Shown here: piece by piece, positions 24,873 to 33,951 of the stretch
Position numbering within the stretch: the stretch's first letter is position 1
Layout: each line of letters begins with the position of its first letter
Source of the DNA: an uncultured Oscillospiraceae bacterium
GTDB taxonomy: Bacteria > Bacillota > Clostridia > Oscillospirales > Oscillospiraceae
Assembly (NCBI GenBank): GCA_934567355.1
Contig: CAKTJC010000010.1
Span: 11,346 to 75,345, forward strand
DNA: 64,000 nt
Direction of reading: 5' to 3'
Notes under the pieces: generated by a model
Database searches by the model: none
The model's input: the letters and a program-made list of their open reading frames with translations, nothing else
What the model was told of the DNA's origin: nothing
Translations under genes and position numbers: made by a program

Positions 24873-26327
24873 TCAGCCGTTCTTCCATGCCTGGAAGGAG
24901 AACAGCACCAGGATCGGGAAAATCTCCAACCGCCCCAGAAGCATGTCCAGGATCAGCACGATTTTGCTCAGGACACCGTAGATGCCGAAATTGCAGGTCG
25001 GCCCCACCAGCTCCAGGCCGGGGCCGATGTTATTCAGGCAGGAGAGCACGGCGGACAAATTTGTTCCGACGGAAAAACCGTCCAGGGAGATGATCACAAA
25101 GCTTGCAAGCAGAATGATCACATAGGCACACAGGTAGGCATTGGTGTTTGCCACCACCCGCTCACTGATCACCGCGCCGTTGTTGCGGATGACCTGCACC
25201 TTGCGGGGGTGGAGCATCTGGGCGATGCTGCGCCGCAGGCTCTTGAAGAGAATGAGCACCCGTGCCACCTTGATGCCGCCGCCGGTAGAACCGGCACAAG
25301 CGCCCACCACCATCAGGCACAGCAGAACGGTTTTGGAAAAGCTCGGCCACAGGTCAAAATCCGTGGTGGCAAAGCCGGTGGTGGTGATGATGCTGCCCAC
25401 CTGGAAGGCGGCGTGGCGCACCGTTTCACCAAGGCTTGCGTAAAAGCCCCGCACGTTCCATGCAATCAGTGCAATGCTGCCCAGCACAATGCCGACATAG
25501 AGCCGAAGCTCTTCGTCCTTGAGTACGCTCTTGATCTGCCGCAGGGTCAGCAGGTAATAGCAGCTGAAATTCACGCCGAAGAGCAGCATAAAAATGGTGG
25601 TCACATTCTGAATATAGGGGCTGTAGCTTGCCATGGAATCGTTCTTGATGCCAAAGCCGCCGGTGCCCGCCGTGCCGAAGGCGGTGCACAGCGCATCGAG
25701 TACCGGCATTCCCCCTGCCAGCAGGAAGAGAAAGTTCAGAACGGTCAGGGCAATATACAGCAGATACAAGATCGCAGCCGTCTCGCGCATTTTGGGCACG
25801 AGCTTTCCCACGCTGGGACCCGGGCTTTCGGCTCGCAGCAGGTGCATGGTAAAGCCCTGCCCGCTCCCTTTGGAGGGGGCAATGGCAAGCAGGAACACCA
25901 GCACGCCCATGCCGCCTACCCAGTGGGTGAAGCTGCGCCAGTACAGCAACCCCTTTGCAAGGCTCTCCACCTCCGGCAATATGGAAGCGCCGGTGGTGGT
26001 GAAGCCGGATACGGTTTCAAACAGTGCGTCGATGTATTTCGGGATCGCCCCGGAGATGCGGAAGGGAAGCGCCCCCACCAGGCTGAGCACAAGCCAGCTC
26101 AGCGCCACACACACCATGCCGTCGGTGGCATAAAAGGCACTGCGGGCATTGCGGCAGAGAAAATAGAGCGGAACGGAAAATACCGCGATCAGTGTCAGCG
26201 TGAAGGCAAAGCCGCGGACAGCCGCTTGCTCGCCGCAGCACAGGCTGATGAGCATGGCGGGAATCAAAAACAGCCCCTCGATCAAAAGCAGCTGGGCGGT
26301 GAGCCGCCCCATCATTTTGTAATTCAT
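24873..26327 (-). CDS. trkH: TrkH/KtrB-family potassium uptake channel subunit
   Basis: A 484-residue polytopic membrane protein with the four M1-P-M2 repeats of the Trk/Ktr/HKT superfamily. Selectivity-filter glycine motifs are visible in FTTTGASILPEV, TAGTGGFGIKND, STTGFAT-like TTTGFATTDFDLWP, and the fourth NNIGPGLELVGP. Length is standard for TrkH. Start is 12 bases after the trkA stop, so the channel and its gating ring are co-expressed. Potassium uptake for osmotic and pH balance is the expected role. Confidence 0.94.
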   Translation of the reverse strand: MNYKMMGRLTAQLLLIEGLFLIPAMLISLCCGEQAAVRGFAFTLTLIAVFSVPLYFLCRNARSAFYATDGMVCVALSWLVLSLVGALPFRISGAIPKYIDALFETVSGFTTTGASILPEVESLAKGLLYWRSFTHWVGGMGVLVFLLAIAPSKGSGQGFTMHLLRAESPGPSVGKLVPKMRETAAILYLLYIALTVLNFLFLLAGGMPVLDALCTAFGTAGTGGFGIKNDSMASYSPYIQNVTTIFMLLFGVNFSCYYLLTLRQIKSVLKDEELRLYVGIVLGSIALIAWNVRGFYASLGETVRHAAFQVGSIITTTGFATTDFDLWPSFSKTVLLCLMVVGACAGSTGGGIKVARVLILFKSLRRSIAQMLHPRKVQVIRNNGAVISERVVANTNAYLCAYVIILLASFVIISLDGFSVGTNLSAVLSCLNNIGPGLELVGPTCNFGIYGVLSKIVLILDMLLGRLEIFPILVLFSFQAWKNG

Positions 26328-26339
26328 GGAGCCTCCCGA

Positions 26340-27698
26340 TCACGCGAAGATGTCGTTGAGCTGATAGAGCACTTCACGCCCGTTGGTGACCACCAGCACA
26401 ATGTCCCCTGGGAGAAACACGGAGTCGCCGGTGACGAGCTGCGGTGCAGCGCCGTGGGCGATGGACACCAGCAGCACATTTGGCTTCAGCTTGATCTGCT
26501 TCAGCGGCTCGCCGCAGTGGCGGGTGTGCTCGTCCACCTGGAATTCCATGGCCTCCGCCTTGCCGTCGGCGATGGAGTGGACGGTCAGGGCAGCGCCGGT
26601 CTGGTTTTTCATGGCGCGGACGTAGCGGGCAATGTTGTTGCTGCAAAGATCCTTCGGGCAGATCACGCTGCCCAGGCTCAGGCTGTCGATCAGGCTGCGG
26701 TTGTCCGCGTTGCCGAGACGGGTGATGACCTGCGGCACGCCGCACCCGGCGGCGTACAGGGAGACGATCATGTTCATTTCGTCCAGCCCAGTGCAGCTGA
26801 CCAGCGCGTCATACTGCGCCAGCCCTTCGCTGAGCAGCAGATCCTGGTCGCTGACGTCGCCGCAGATGATGTCCGTGCCCGGCAGCAGCGCGCTCAGCTC
26901 CTGGCAGCGCTGGGCGTTGGATTCCACAATTTTGACGGCCATGCCCTCTTTTTTCAGTCGGGCGGCCAGATAATAGCCTACCATGCCGCCGCCGCAGATC
27001 AGCACCCGCCGCACCCGGTGGGAGAGAATGCCGAGACTGCTCAGCAGCGTGGTCAGATTTTCGGAGAGCGCGGTGACAAAGATACGGTCGCCTTCCCGCA
27101 GGACGAAGTCGCCGCCGGGGGCAATGGCGGAGCCGCTGCGCAGCACGGCGCATACCAGCACTCTGCATTTGATGATGCTGCGCAGATCCACCAGCTTGAC
27201 GTCGCACAGCTTGCTGCCGGAATCCACCCGCAGCTCCACGATCTCCATTCTGCCCTTGGCGAAGGTATCGCGCCGCAGGAAGCCGGGATATTTCAGCAGC
27301 CGGTGAATTTCCGTGGCGGCCTGGTTTTCGGGATTGATGACCATGGACAGGCCGAACACATCGCGCATGCGGTACGCCTGGTCGTTGTATTCCGGGTTGC
27401 GGATGCGGGCGATGGTGTGCAGCTTGGGGTTCATGGAGTGGGCGGTGGTGCAGCACAGCAGATTGATCTCGTCGTGATTGGTCACGGCGATCAGCAGGTC
27501 TGCCTCCTTTACCCCCGCCTGGCTCAGCACAGCCATGGAGGCGCAGTTGCCCTCCACGGAAATGACGTCGAACCGCTCTACGCTGGAATCCAGGACGGAT
27601 GAATTATAGTCGATGACCGTGACATCGTGCCCCTCGGCAGTGAACTGCTTTGTCAGGGTATTTCCTACCTTGCCGTCGCCGGCAATGATGATCTTCAT
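26340..27698 (-). CDS. trkA: Trk potassium uptake regulatory protein
   Basis: A 452-residue cytoplasmic TrkA with two RCK halves. Each has an N-terminal NAD-binding Rossmann motif (GDGKVGNTLTKQF near residue 8 and CGGGMVGYYLAARLKKEG near residue 230) and a TrkA-C domain. It binds NAD(H)/ATP and gates the TrkH channel. The ATG at 27698, six codons inside the longest frame, is chosen because GGAGG lies seven bases upstream and MKIIIAGDGKVG is the usual beginning. It follows the S41 peptidase gene by 69 bases on the same strand. Confidence 0.95.
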   Translation of the reverse strand: MKIIIAGDGKVGNTLTKQFTAEGHDVTVIDYNSSVLDSSVERFDVISVEGNCASMAVLSQAGVKEADLLIAVTNHDEINLLCCTTAHSMNPKLHTIARIRNPEYNDQAYRMRDVFGLSMVINPENQAATEIHRLLKYPGFLRRDTFAKGRMEIVELRVDSGSKLCDVKLVDLRSIIKCRVLVCAVLRSGSAIAPGGDFVLREGDRIFVTALSENLTTLLSSLGILSHRVRRVLICGGGMVGYYLAARLKKEGMAVKIVESNAQRCQELSALLPGTDIICGDVSDQDLLLSEGLAQYDALVSCTGLDEMNMIVSLYAAGCGVPQVITRLGNADNRSLIDSLSLGSVICPKDLCSNNIARYVRAMKNQTGAALTVHSIADGKAEAMEFQVDEHTRHCGEPLKQIKLKPNVLLVSIAHGAAPQLVTGDSVFLPGDIVLVVTNGREVLYQLNDIFA

Positions 27699-27767
27699 AG
27701 CAGCCTCCGTTTGCATAAACTCACCTTATTATACCAGTTCTTTCTGCTCTTTACAATGGGTGAGCCT

Positions 27768-28916
27768 TTATTTTGTCAGAGCCTCCACTGCGGCCTGAAT
27801 CTGTGGATCATCCTTCGGCTCCACATTTCCGTAGGCAATGGCGATACGGGTTTCATCGTCCACCTCCACCTGAATGTCCGGCTGGATCCCGGTGCCGATC
27901 AGGCTTTTGCCCTGGGGAGTAAAGTATTTCCCGGCGGAAAGGCCGACGGCGGAGCCGTCGTTCAGCTCGTAGGTATACTGGAAATAGCCCTTGCCGCAGG
28001 TGGGCATGCCCACCACAGTGCCCGCGCCGTATTCCTGAATGGCAGCGGGGAAGAATTCAGCGGCAGAATAGGAATCCTCATTGCATATCACCGCAATGGG
28101 CATATCCAGGAAGGCAGCGTCGGAGGTGTCCACCTTCTCCCGTCCGGCGTAGTCCACCGTGCGGAACAGGTCGCCCTCCGGCAACAGGTAATCAAGCACC
28201 TTCACCAGCTCGGAGGCATAGCCGCCGGGGTTATTGCGCACATCAAAGATCAGGGATTCCGCCCCCTGCTCCCCCAGGGCTTCAATGGCGGCGATGGTCT
28301 CCTCGGCACAGCGCTCGTCAAAATTGTGGATGGCGATCAGACCGATATTTCCGTCCAGCAGCTGGGAGGTGACCACTTCGGTGAGAATCTTCGTGCGGGT
28401 AACGGAAAGAGAAAGCGTATCCTCCCCCCGTTTCAGCTCCAGCGTGACCTGGGTGCCCTCCTTGCCCCGGATGATGTCGCGCAGCTGGGCGGTGGTCATA
28501 TCCAGGACGCTCTGCCCCTCGGCGCCTACCACAATATCCCCGGTGAGCACACCCGCCTCCTGGGCGCCGCTGCCGCTCTGCACACCAATGACCTGGAAGC
28601 CGCTGCCATCCTCCGCAGGCGTAATGGTGATGCCAATGCCCACATAGGCGTTTTCCACCTGCTCCTTGTGTGCAGCATATTCCTGCGCGTTCAGGTAATA
28701 GCTCCAACGGTCACCCAGGGAGGCAATCATGGCGTTGGCGGCAGTGTCCTCCGCTTTGTCCATGTCCGCATCCTCTACAAAGCGGTTTTCAATCAGGTAT
28801 TCAATTTGATCCAGCTTGGTATTTCCGGGTGTTTTCCCGATGGTAAGGCACAGCGTAACCGCGCAGGCGGCCAGGGCGGTGGCTGCATAGGAGAGAATCG
28901 TTATCAGTTTTTTCAT
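27768..28916 (-). CDS. S41-family carboxyl-terminal processing peptidase with PDZ domain
   Basis: A 382-residue exported serine peptidase. The N-terminal signal anchor is about residues 1-27. A helical leader is followed by a PDZ domain (about 85-180, YVGIGITITPAEDG to DTLSLSVTRTKI) and the S41 core. The catalytic Ser lies in NEDSYSAAEFF and the Lys in TCGKGYFQ, as in CtpA/CtpB. Ctp proteases often degrade or process cell-wall hydrolases; here the gene lies directly after two coiled-coil M23 genes and ftsEX, which fits that role. The ATG at 28916 is preferred over an in-frame GTG three codons upstream because AAAGGTGAT precedes it. Confidence 0.9.
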   Translation of the reverse strand: MKKLITILSYAATALAACAVTLCLTIGKTPGNTKLDQIEYLIENRFVEDADMDKAEDTAANAMIASLGDRWSYYLNAQEYAAHKEQVENAYVGIGITITPAEDGSGFQVIGVQSGSGAQEAGVLTGDIVVGAEGQSVLDMTTAQLRDIIRGKEGTQVTLELKRGEDTLSLSVTRTKILTEVVTSQLLDGNIGLIAIHNFDERCAEETIAAIEALGEQGAESLIFDVRNNPGGYASELVKVLDYLLPEGDLFRTVDYAGREKVDTSDAAFLDMPIAVICNEDSYSAAEFFPAAIQEYGAGTVVGMPTCGKGYFQYTYELNDGSAVGLSAGKYFTPQGKSLIGTGIQPDIQVEVDDETRIAIAYGNVEPKDDPQIQAAVEALTK

Positions 28917-28978
28917 GGCGATCACCTTTTTGAATTTGTTCCTAAAGATTTAATGTGCACCGCAGATCCTGTGAAAGA

Positions 28979-29004
28979 GGGGGACTGCCATGAGACAGTC
29001 CCCC
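28979..29004. terminator. Hairpin between the palindromic repeat and the S41 gene
   Basis: A 9-bp perfect stem (GGGGGACTG at 28979-28987 with 28996-29004) has no strong T tract on either side. It may attenuate minus-strand transcription entering the S41 gene. Confidence 0.45.
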
Positions 29005-29017
29005 GTGCGGGATGATT

Positions 29018-29184
29018 TAGGGAAGCTCTGATTAAATTTGCAAGCGCTGACAGCACGAGATTTTTCACTAGGCGAAGGTTCCGAAAACGGAGGAATACTT
29101 TATGTATTTCCCGTTTTTGGAACCGCACGGATAGGGAAAAAGATCCGCTGTTCAGATGGAGGGGATTTATTCAGAGTTTCCTTA
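29018..29184. repeat. 165-bp palindromic repeat, copy C (same orientation as A)
   Basis: The copy has the ends and core of copy A (GGGAAGCTCTGATTAAAT at the left, AAGGAAACTCTGAATAAAT read from the right). Its right-hand end supplies the TAA stop codon (29184-29182) of the preceding M23 gene. Confidence 0.85.
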
Positions 29185-30507
29185 GTACAGGCTGACGTAG
29201 CTGCAGGGATTGACATAGGCGCCGCCGGTGGCGATGCCGAAGTGCAGGTGGTTGCCGGTAGAAATGCCGGTGCTGCCCACATAGCCGATGGTCTGTCCCT
29301 GGTTCACCTTCTGGCCGCTGCTGACGATGTAGTTGGTCATGTGCATGTAAATGGAGGAGAACCCATCGCCGTGATTGATGGTGACATAGTAGCCGGCGGA
29401 ATTGGAGTAGCTGGCAATGGTCACCGTGCCGCCGCGGGAGGCGATAATGGGTGTACCCGCCGGGGCGGCGAGGTCAACGCCCTGGTGATAGCGGGATGCG
29501 CCGGTGGTCGGCGATTCGCGCATACCAAAGGGGCTGGAAATCATCCGGTAACTGCACGGCACCAGCCAGGAGCTGCCTACGGTCACGCCGCTGTTCGAAT
29601 TTCCGGAATTGCCGCTGTCGCTGCCGGAATTTCCGTTGCCGTTGGGATCGCTGATCGGAATGGAGGGCGCCACCGTCGTGGGGGGCACATAGGTTGCCAT
29701 ATAGGCCAGCCATTCCTCCAGCTTGGCTTCGTTGTATTCCTGCTCTTTCTGGGCAATTTCTTCAAGAAGCGCCTGATCCTCTTCTTCCAGATCGATCTGC
29801 TGCTGCTTCAGCTCTTCGCCCTTTGCGATGAGCTCGACGATCAGATTGTCTGCTTCTTCACGCTTGGCGTCCAGTTCGCTCTGGGTGTTGTTCAGTTCGA
29901 CGCGGGTGACCTCCAGTTCACTTTTTTCGCTGGCAAGCTCTGCCTGCGCATCCTCCACCCGCTGGGCGGCGTCGCTCAGCTCTTGTAAGCGGCGGGTGTC
30001 AGAGGAGGCGATTTCCTCCACCATATTCAGCCGATCCAGCAGGTCAGAAAAGCTGTTGGCCTTGAAGAGTACCGCCCAATAGCTGACGGTCCCTTCCTCT
30101 TCCATGGCGCGGATACGCACCTTGCAGTCCTCGTTCAGCTGGTTAAACCGCGCCTGGGCGGCGTCCAGCTCCTCCTGCTGGTCGGCGATCAGTACGCTAT
30201 AGGCGCCGATCTGCTCGTTGATGTTGATGATCTCGGTGTGCAGCAGGCCGATCTCCTGGTCGATGATGTTCTTGCGCGCTACAATGTCGGCAATTTCATT
30301 GGAGGTCTGCTGATACTGCGCCTGCAGTTCGGTAATCTGATTTTTAATGTCCTTCCGGTCGTCCTGCAGAGAATTGATCTGCTTTCGGATCTCACTGGAA
30401 GAGGCGGCGGATGCCCGCAGGGGCAGGATGCTGAAAAGAAGGGTCAGCAGCATGATTGCCGCCATCACTCCGGCCAGAACGGAAACAAGACGCTTGCGGT
30501 TTTTCAT
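29182..30507 (-). CDS. M23 peptidase with coiled-coil, EnvC-like, paralogue 2
   Basis: A 441-residue secreted murein hydrolase or hydrolase activator. A signal peptide (about 1-35, cleaved near ASAASS) precedes a long coiled coil (about 36-250), a Gly/Ser/Asn-rich linker (about 280-305) and a LytM/M23 domain at the end. The zinc residues are intact: His and Asp of YHQGVDLAAP and HLHFG. Coiled-coil M23 proteins are classic partners of FtsEX, which is encoded just upstream. It is a diverged duplicate of the next gene. The stop codon lies within the end of a palindromic repeat, so the element sits exactly at its 3' end. Confidence 0.92.
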   Translation of the reverse strand: MKNRKRLVSVLAGVMAAIMLLTLLFSILPLRASAASSSEIRKQINSLQDDRKDIKNQITELQAQYQQTSNEIADIVARKNIIDQEIGLLHTEIININEQIGAYSVLIADQQEELDAAQARFNQLNEDCKVRIRAMEEEGTVSYWAVLFKANSFSDLLDRLNMVEEIASSDTRRLQELSDAAQRVEDAQAELASEKSELEVTRVELNNTQSELDAKREEADNLIVELIAKGEELKQQQIDLEEEDQALLEEIAQKEQEYNEAKLEEWLAYMATYVPPTTVAPSIPISDPNGNGNSGSDSGNSGNSNSGVTVGSSWLVPCSYRMISSPFGMRESPTTGASRYHQGVDLAAPAGTPIIASRGGTVTIASYSNSAGYYVTINHGDGFSSIYMHMTNYIVSSGQKVNQGQTIGYVGSTGISTGNHLHFGIATGGAYVNPCSYVSLY

Positions 30508-30528
30508 AAGAAAACTCCTTTGCTTGTG

Positions 30529-31743
30529 TTACAGGTATGCCATGGGGTTGACATAGGTGCCGCCGTAGGAGACGCCGAAATGCAGGTGAGGGCCGGTTGC
30601 TACACCGGTGCTGCCCACATAGCCGATCAGCTCTCCCTGGGCGACGGACTGCCCCTTGGAGACCACATAACGGGTCATGTGCATGTAGATGGAAGCAAAA
30701 CCATCTCCGTGATTGATGGATACGTAGTACCCCGCACCGCCGGCCTGGTAGGAGGCGACCGTGATGGTGCCTGCCCGGGTGGCGTAGATCGGAGTGCCGG
30801 AGGGGCAGGCCATATCCACACCCTTGTGATTGCTGGAAGCACCCGCCGTGGGAGACTTCCGGTTGCCAAAGGGACTGGAAATGGTGTAGCCGGAAACCGG
30901 TTCGATCCAGGTGGCGTTGGAGGGGGGATTTTCTCCCTTCAGCGCCATTTTTACCAACTCTTCTTTGTATTGCGCGGCCTGAAGCTCCCGCTGCTTTTCG
31001 GCAATTTCGGTGAGCAGGTCGTTTTGCAGCTTTGCGGCTTTGTCCAGCACTGCCTGGAATTCGCTCTGCTGAGAAATCAGCTCCCGCAGAATGTCATCGG
31101 ACTCGGTGCGCTTTATCTTCAGCATTTCCTCGCTGCTTTCCAGCTGGTCGCGGGTGTCCTGCAGGTCCAGCATTTCCTCGCTGAGGATGCGCTGATTTTC
31201 CTCCACATTGGCGGCAGCCACCTGCAGGTCAGCAAGCCGCTGGGTATCGGCGGCGGCAATTTCATCCACCATGTTCATCCGGTCCAGCATGTCTGTGAAG
31301 CTGCTGGATTGGAAGATGACCTGCCAATAGGTGATCTCGCCGTATTCCTCCATGGCGCGGATGCGCTCCTTGTACTGCCGGTTCAGTCTTGCAAGCTCAA
31401 GAGTGGAGGCATCCAGTTGCTCCTGGGTATCGGCGATCATCTGGCCGTAGATACGCAGCTGTTCATTGATGTTTGTGATCTGGTCGTGGAGCAGGGCAAT
31501 TTCCTGGTCGACGGCGTTTTTCTTGTCCACCAGTGCCTGGATCTCCGTGGCATTGGCGTTATATTGGGACTGAATGGAATCGATCTGCGCCTGAATAACG
31601 GCGTTTTCTACCTTTAAATCATTGATTTCGTTTTTGATCTCAGAGGTGGTCGCGGCATAAGCCGGCCGGGGAAGTGAGCAGAAAACCATTGCAGCCGCAA
31701 GAAAAGCGGCGGCAGCAGACCGAAGAACTCGGGTTTTCTTCAT
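30529..31743 (-). CDS. M23 peptidase with coiled-coil, EnvC-like, paralogue 1
   Basis: A 404-residue secreted protein with signal peptide (about 1-30, ...RPAYAATT), a coiled coil (about 31-265) and a C-terminal LytM/M23 domain with HKGVDMACP and HLHFG, so the zinc site is complete. Compared with its neighbour it has a much shorter linker. The ATG at 31743 is chosen, 76 codons inside the open frame, because CAGGAGAGACT precedes it and a signal peptide starts there. It lies 58 bases after ftsX, so FtsEX, in the same transcript, probably drives its activity at the septum. Confidence 0.93.
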   Translation of the reverse strand: MKKTRVLRSAAAAFLAAAMVFCSLPRPAYAATTSEIKNEINDLKVENAVIQAQIDSIQSQYNANATEIQALVDKKNAVDQEIALLHDQITNINEQLRIYGQMIADTQEQLDASTLELARLNRQYKERIRAMEEYGEITYWQVIFQSSSFTDMLDRMNMVDEIAAADTQRLADLQVAAANVEENQRILSEEMLDLQDTRDQLESSEEMLKIKRTESDDILRELISQQSEFQAVLDKAAKLQNDLLTEIAEKQRELQAAQYKEELVKMALKGENPPSNATWIEPVSGYTISSPFGNRKSPTAGASSNHKGVDMACPSGTPIYATRAGTITVASYQAGGAGYYVSINHGDGFASIYMHMTRYVVSKGQSVAQGELIGYVGSTGVATGPHLHFGVSYGGTYVNPMAYL

Positions 31744-31801
31744 AGTCTCTCCTGGAAAGCGCCCCACAGCCGGCAGCGCTTTCAAATTTGATTTGGAGCC
31801 T

Positions 31802-32692
31802 TTACACATCCATAAACTTCCGGATGGAGGTCCAGCTGCCGACAATGCCGACGAAAAGACCGGCAGCGCTGAACACGACCACCATGGGGACCAACAAATC
31901 GCCCACGAAGGGAACAAAGCTGAACAGACGAAGTGCATCCACACCTGCCAGCTTTTCAACCAGCGCATCATACAGGATCCATTCCAGCCCGAAGGCCAGC
32001 ACGGCGCCGATCATACCCAAAGTGAAGCCTTCCACCACGAAGGGCAGGCGGATGAAGCTGTTGGTCGCGCCCACCATCTTCATGATGGCGATCTCGTCCT
32101 TGCGGTCATACATGGCAAGCTTGATGGTGTTGGAAATGATCAGCAGGGAGATGACCAGCAGCATGGCGATCAGCGCCACGGAGACGATGTTCAGCACATT
32201 CTGGATGGTGGTAAAGCCCTCCGCCAGCTCATAGGCGGCATTGGTCTTGACGACGCCGGGGATCTGCTTGAGCTGGTCGTCGGTCTGCTTCATCAGGTTG
32301 TTGTCTTCCAGGGTGACCACATAGCGGTCACGCAGATCCGTTGCCTGGACACCGTTGAAGGCGGCGTTGTTGTCGTGATCGCTGACGAAATTCTCCAGTG
32401 CCTGCTCCCGGGAGATGAATTCCGCTTTTTCCACGTTGTCCAGCATATTGATCCGGGTGCCTACGCTGCGGGCGTCGGCGCTGGAATAATTGCTGTCGAT
32501 GTACACCATGATCTCGCTGGTCTGGTTCAGCTTCTGCACCATCACGTCCAGATTGTAGGCCAGGATGGAGAAGCTGCCCACGATCAGCAGGCACGCTACG
32601 GTAACGCAGATAGCGGCGAAGGACATAAAGCCATGCAGGAAAATGCCCCGGAAGCCTTCTTTGATCAGGTAGCCTAAATTGTTAATCCTCAT
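31802..32692 (-). CDS. ftsX: Cell division ABC transporter permease FtsX
   Basis: A 296-residue membrane protein with one N-terminal helix (about 20-42), an extracellular domain of about 120 residues (SEIMVYIDSNYSSADARSVGTRI...) and three C-terminal helices, the FtsX layout. The extracellular loop recruits peptidoglycan hydrolases or their activators. The ATG at 32692 (MRINNLGYLIKEGF) is used since the ftsE end supplies a GGGGAGGG ribosome site. It overlaps ftsE by 11 bp. Confidence 0.95.
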   Translation of the reverse strand: MRINNLGYLIKEGFRGIFLHGFMSFAAICVTVACLLIVGSFSILAYNLDVMVQKLNQTSEIMVYIDSNYSSADARSVGTRINMLDNVEKAEFISREQALENFVSDHDNNAAFNGVQATDLRDRYVVTLEDNNLMKQTDDQLKQIPGVVKTNAAYELAEGFTTIQNVLNIVSVALIAMLLVISLLIISNTIKLAMYDRKDEIAIMKMVGATNSFIRLPFVVEGFTLGMIGAVLAFGLEWILYDALVEKLAGVDALRLFSFVPFVGDLLVPMVVVFSAAGLFVGIVGSWTSIRKFMDV

Positions 32693-33368
32693 CGTAGTAG
32701 CCCTCCCCGTCGCTGACAATGATGCCGTCGTCGATAACGATGACCCGCTTGGAGAACAGCTGCACCAGATCCTTGGCGTGGGTCACCACCAGCACGGTGG
32801 TGCCCAGGTTGTTGATCTCCTGCAGCAGGGACATGATCTCAAAGGAACGAGCCGGATCCAGGTTGCCGGTGGGCTCGTCTGCAATGATGGTGGAAGGGTT
32901 GTTCACCAGCGCCCGGGCGATGGCAAGACGCTGCTGCTCGCCGCCGGACATCTCACGGGGCAGCCGCTTGGCCTTATTTTCCAGACCCACCAGCTCCAGC
33001 ACATAAGGTACCCGGTCGCGGATCTCCTTTTCCTTCGCGCCGATGACACGCATGGCGAAGGCCACGTTTTCATACACGCTCATTTTCGCAATCAGCCGGA
33101 AATCCTGGAACACAACGCCGGTGGTGCGGCGCAGATAGGGGATCTCGCGCTTGCGGATCCGCTCCAGATTGTAGCCGTTGACATGCACGGTGCCGGAGGT
33201 GGGGCGGAGCTCCCCGCTGATCAGCTTGATGATGGTGGATTTGCCGGAGCCGGAGGGACCGACCAGAAAGCAAAATTCACCGTCCTCGATCTGCATGCTC
33301 ACCCCGTTGAGTGCGGGGGAACCGTGACCGTAGGATTTTACGACATCGGTAAATTCAATCATTTGCAT
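32682..33368 (-). CDS. ftsE: Cell division ATP-binding protein FtsE
   Basis: A 228-residue ABC ATPase. Walker A GPSGSGKS is at 37-44, the Q-loop at VFQDFRLI, the signature SGGEQQR at 141-147 and Walker B IIADEPTGNLDP at about 161-172. FtsE hydrolyses ATP on the inner face of FtsX and transmits conformational change to murein hydrolases. It is the first gene of a long minus-strand unit (ftsE, ftsX, two M23 genes, then past a repeat to an S41 peptidase). Confidence 0.96.
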   Translation of the reverse strand: MQMIEFTDVVKSYGHGSPALNGVSMQIEDGEFCFLVGPSGSGKSTIIKLISGELRPTSGTVHVNGYNLERIRKREIPYLRRTTGVVFQDFRLIAKMSVYENVAFAMRVIGAKEKEIRDRVPYVLELVGLENKAKRLPREMSGGEQQRLAIARALVNNPSTIIADEPTGNLDPARSFEIMSLLQEINNLGTTVLVVTHAKDLVQLFSKRVIVIDDGIIVSDGEGYYDED

Positions 33369-33420
33369 CTATCTCCAAATAAGATTGGTCGCAGAAAGCC
33401 TTTGACCGCAATGTAACCGA

Positions 33421-33449
33421 ATTGTAACACATTCCCCCCGTAAAGTCAA
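33421..33449 (-). promoter_or_regulatory. Promoter of the ftsEX operon
   Basis: TTGACT (33449-33444), 17 bp, TACAAT (33426-33421) on the minus strand, about 53 bases ahead of the ftsE ATG. Both boxes are one base off consensus. Confidence 0.75.
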
Positions 33450-33593
33450 TGCTATTGCACGGAAAACCGCTCTTTCTGAAAAGATTTAATAAAAATTCAA
33501 TAAATAATCCAACCTTTTTCCACCCCAAATTCCTGATTTTCTGAGTTATGTAATCCAAAATCAACGCGCCGCAGGACTGTATCAGCCGCCGCC

Positions 33594-33631
33594 GCAAAAA
33601 AACAGGGCGCCCTCCGATCGGAAGGGCGCCC
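33594..33631 (-). terminator. Terminator of the second XRE gene
   Basis: A 9-bp perfect stem (GGGCGCCCT at 33605-33613 with 33623-33631) with a self-complementary middle is followed on the minus strand by a G and a T-rich run (about 33600-33594). Confidence 0.88.
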
Positions 33632-33648
33632 CGGGTATGGTATGTATT

Positions 33649-33876
33649 TTAATCTCTGAAATCGAAGAGCCGGGAGGGTTTTACATTCAGTACATCGCAG
33701 ATATCAAACACCACATCCAGCGAGACCGCACAGTCCGCCGTTTCGATCCGGCTCATGTGGGTTCTGCTGATATTCACCAGCTCCGCAAGCTGGCTTTGGG
33801 AAAGCCCCTTTTCCTTGCGGTAATAGGCGATATTCAAACCAAGAAATCTAAACTTTTCCCGCTGCTGCTCCTGCAT
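33649..33876 (-). CDS. XRE-family helix-turn-helix regulator
   Basis: A 75-residue Cro/C1-type DNA-binding protein with a complete helix-turn-helix: LGLNIAYYRKEKGLSQSQLAELVNISRTHMSRIE, then CAVSLDVVFDICDVLNVKPSRLFDF. There is no extra domain. The ATG at 33876 is preferred over an in-frame GTG three codons upstream because AAGGAG is eight bases away. It is divergent from a large unknown coiled-coil protein gene, repeating the arrangement at 2.2-3.5 kb, and is probably its repressor. The regulator call is secure; the target is inferred. Confidence 0.88.
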   Translation of the reverse strand: MQEQQREKFRFLGLNIAYYRKEKGLSQSQLAELVNISRTHMSRIETADCAVSLDVVFDICDVLNVKPSRLFDFRD

Positions 33877-33951
33877 AGCCTTCACTCCTTACTATAAAGT
33901 GCGGCGGCTGGATTTCTCAAAAGCGGCAACGTGAAAAGATATGTTTCCGAC

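Noticed and set aside
24840..27602. A 920-codon plus-strand frame opposite trkA and trkH
   Set aside because: His/Gln/Ala/Gly-rich antisense product; the minus strand encodes intact TrkA and TrkH.
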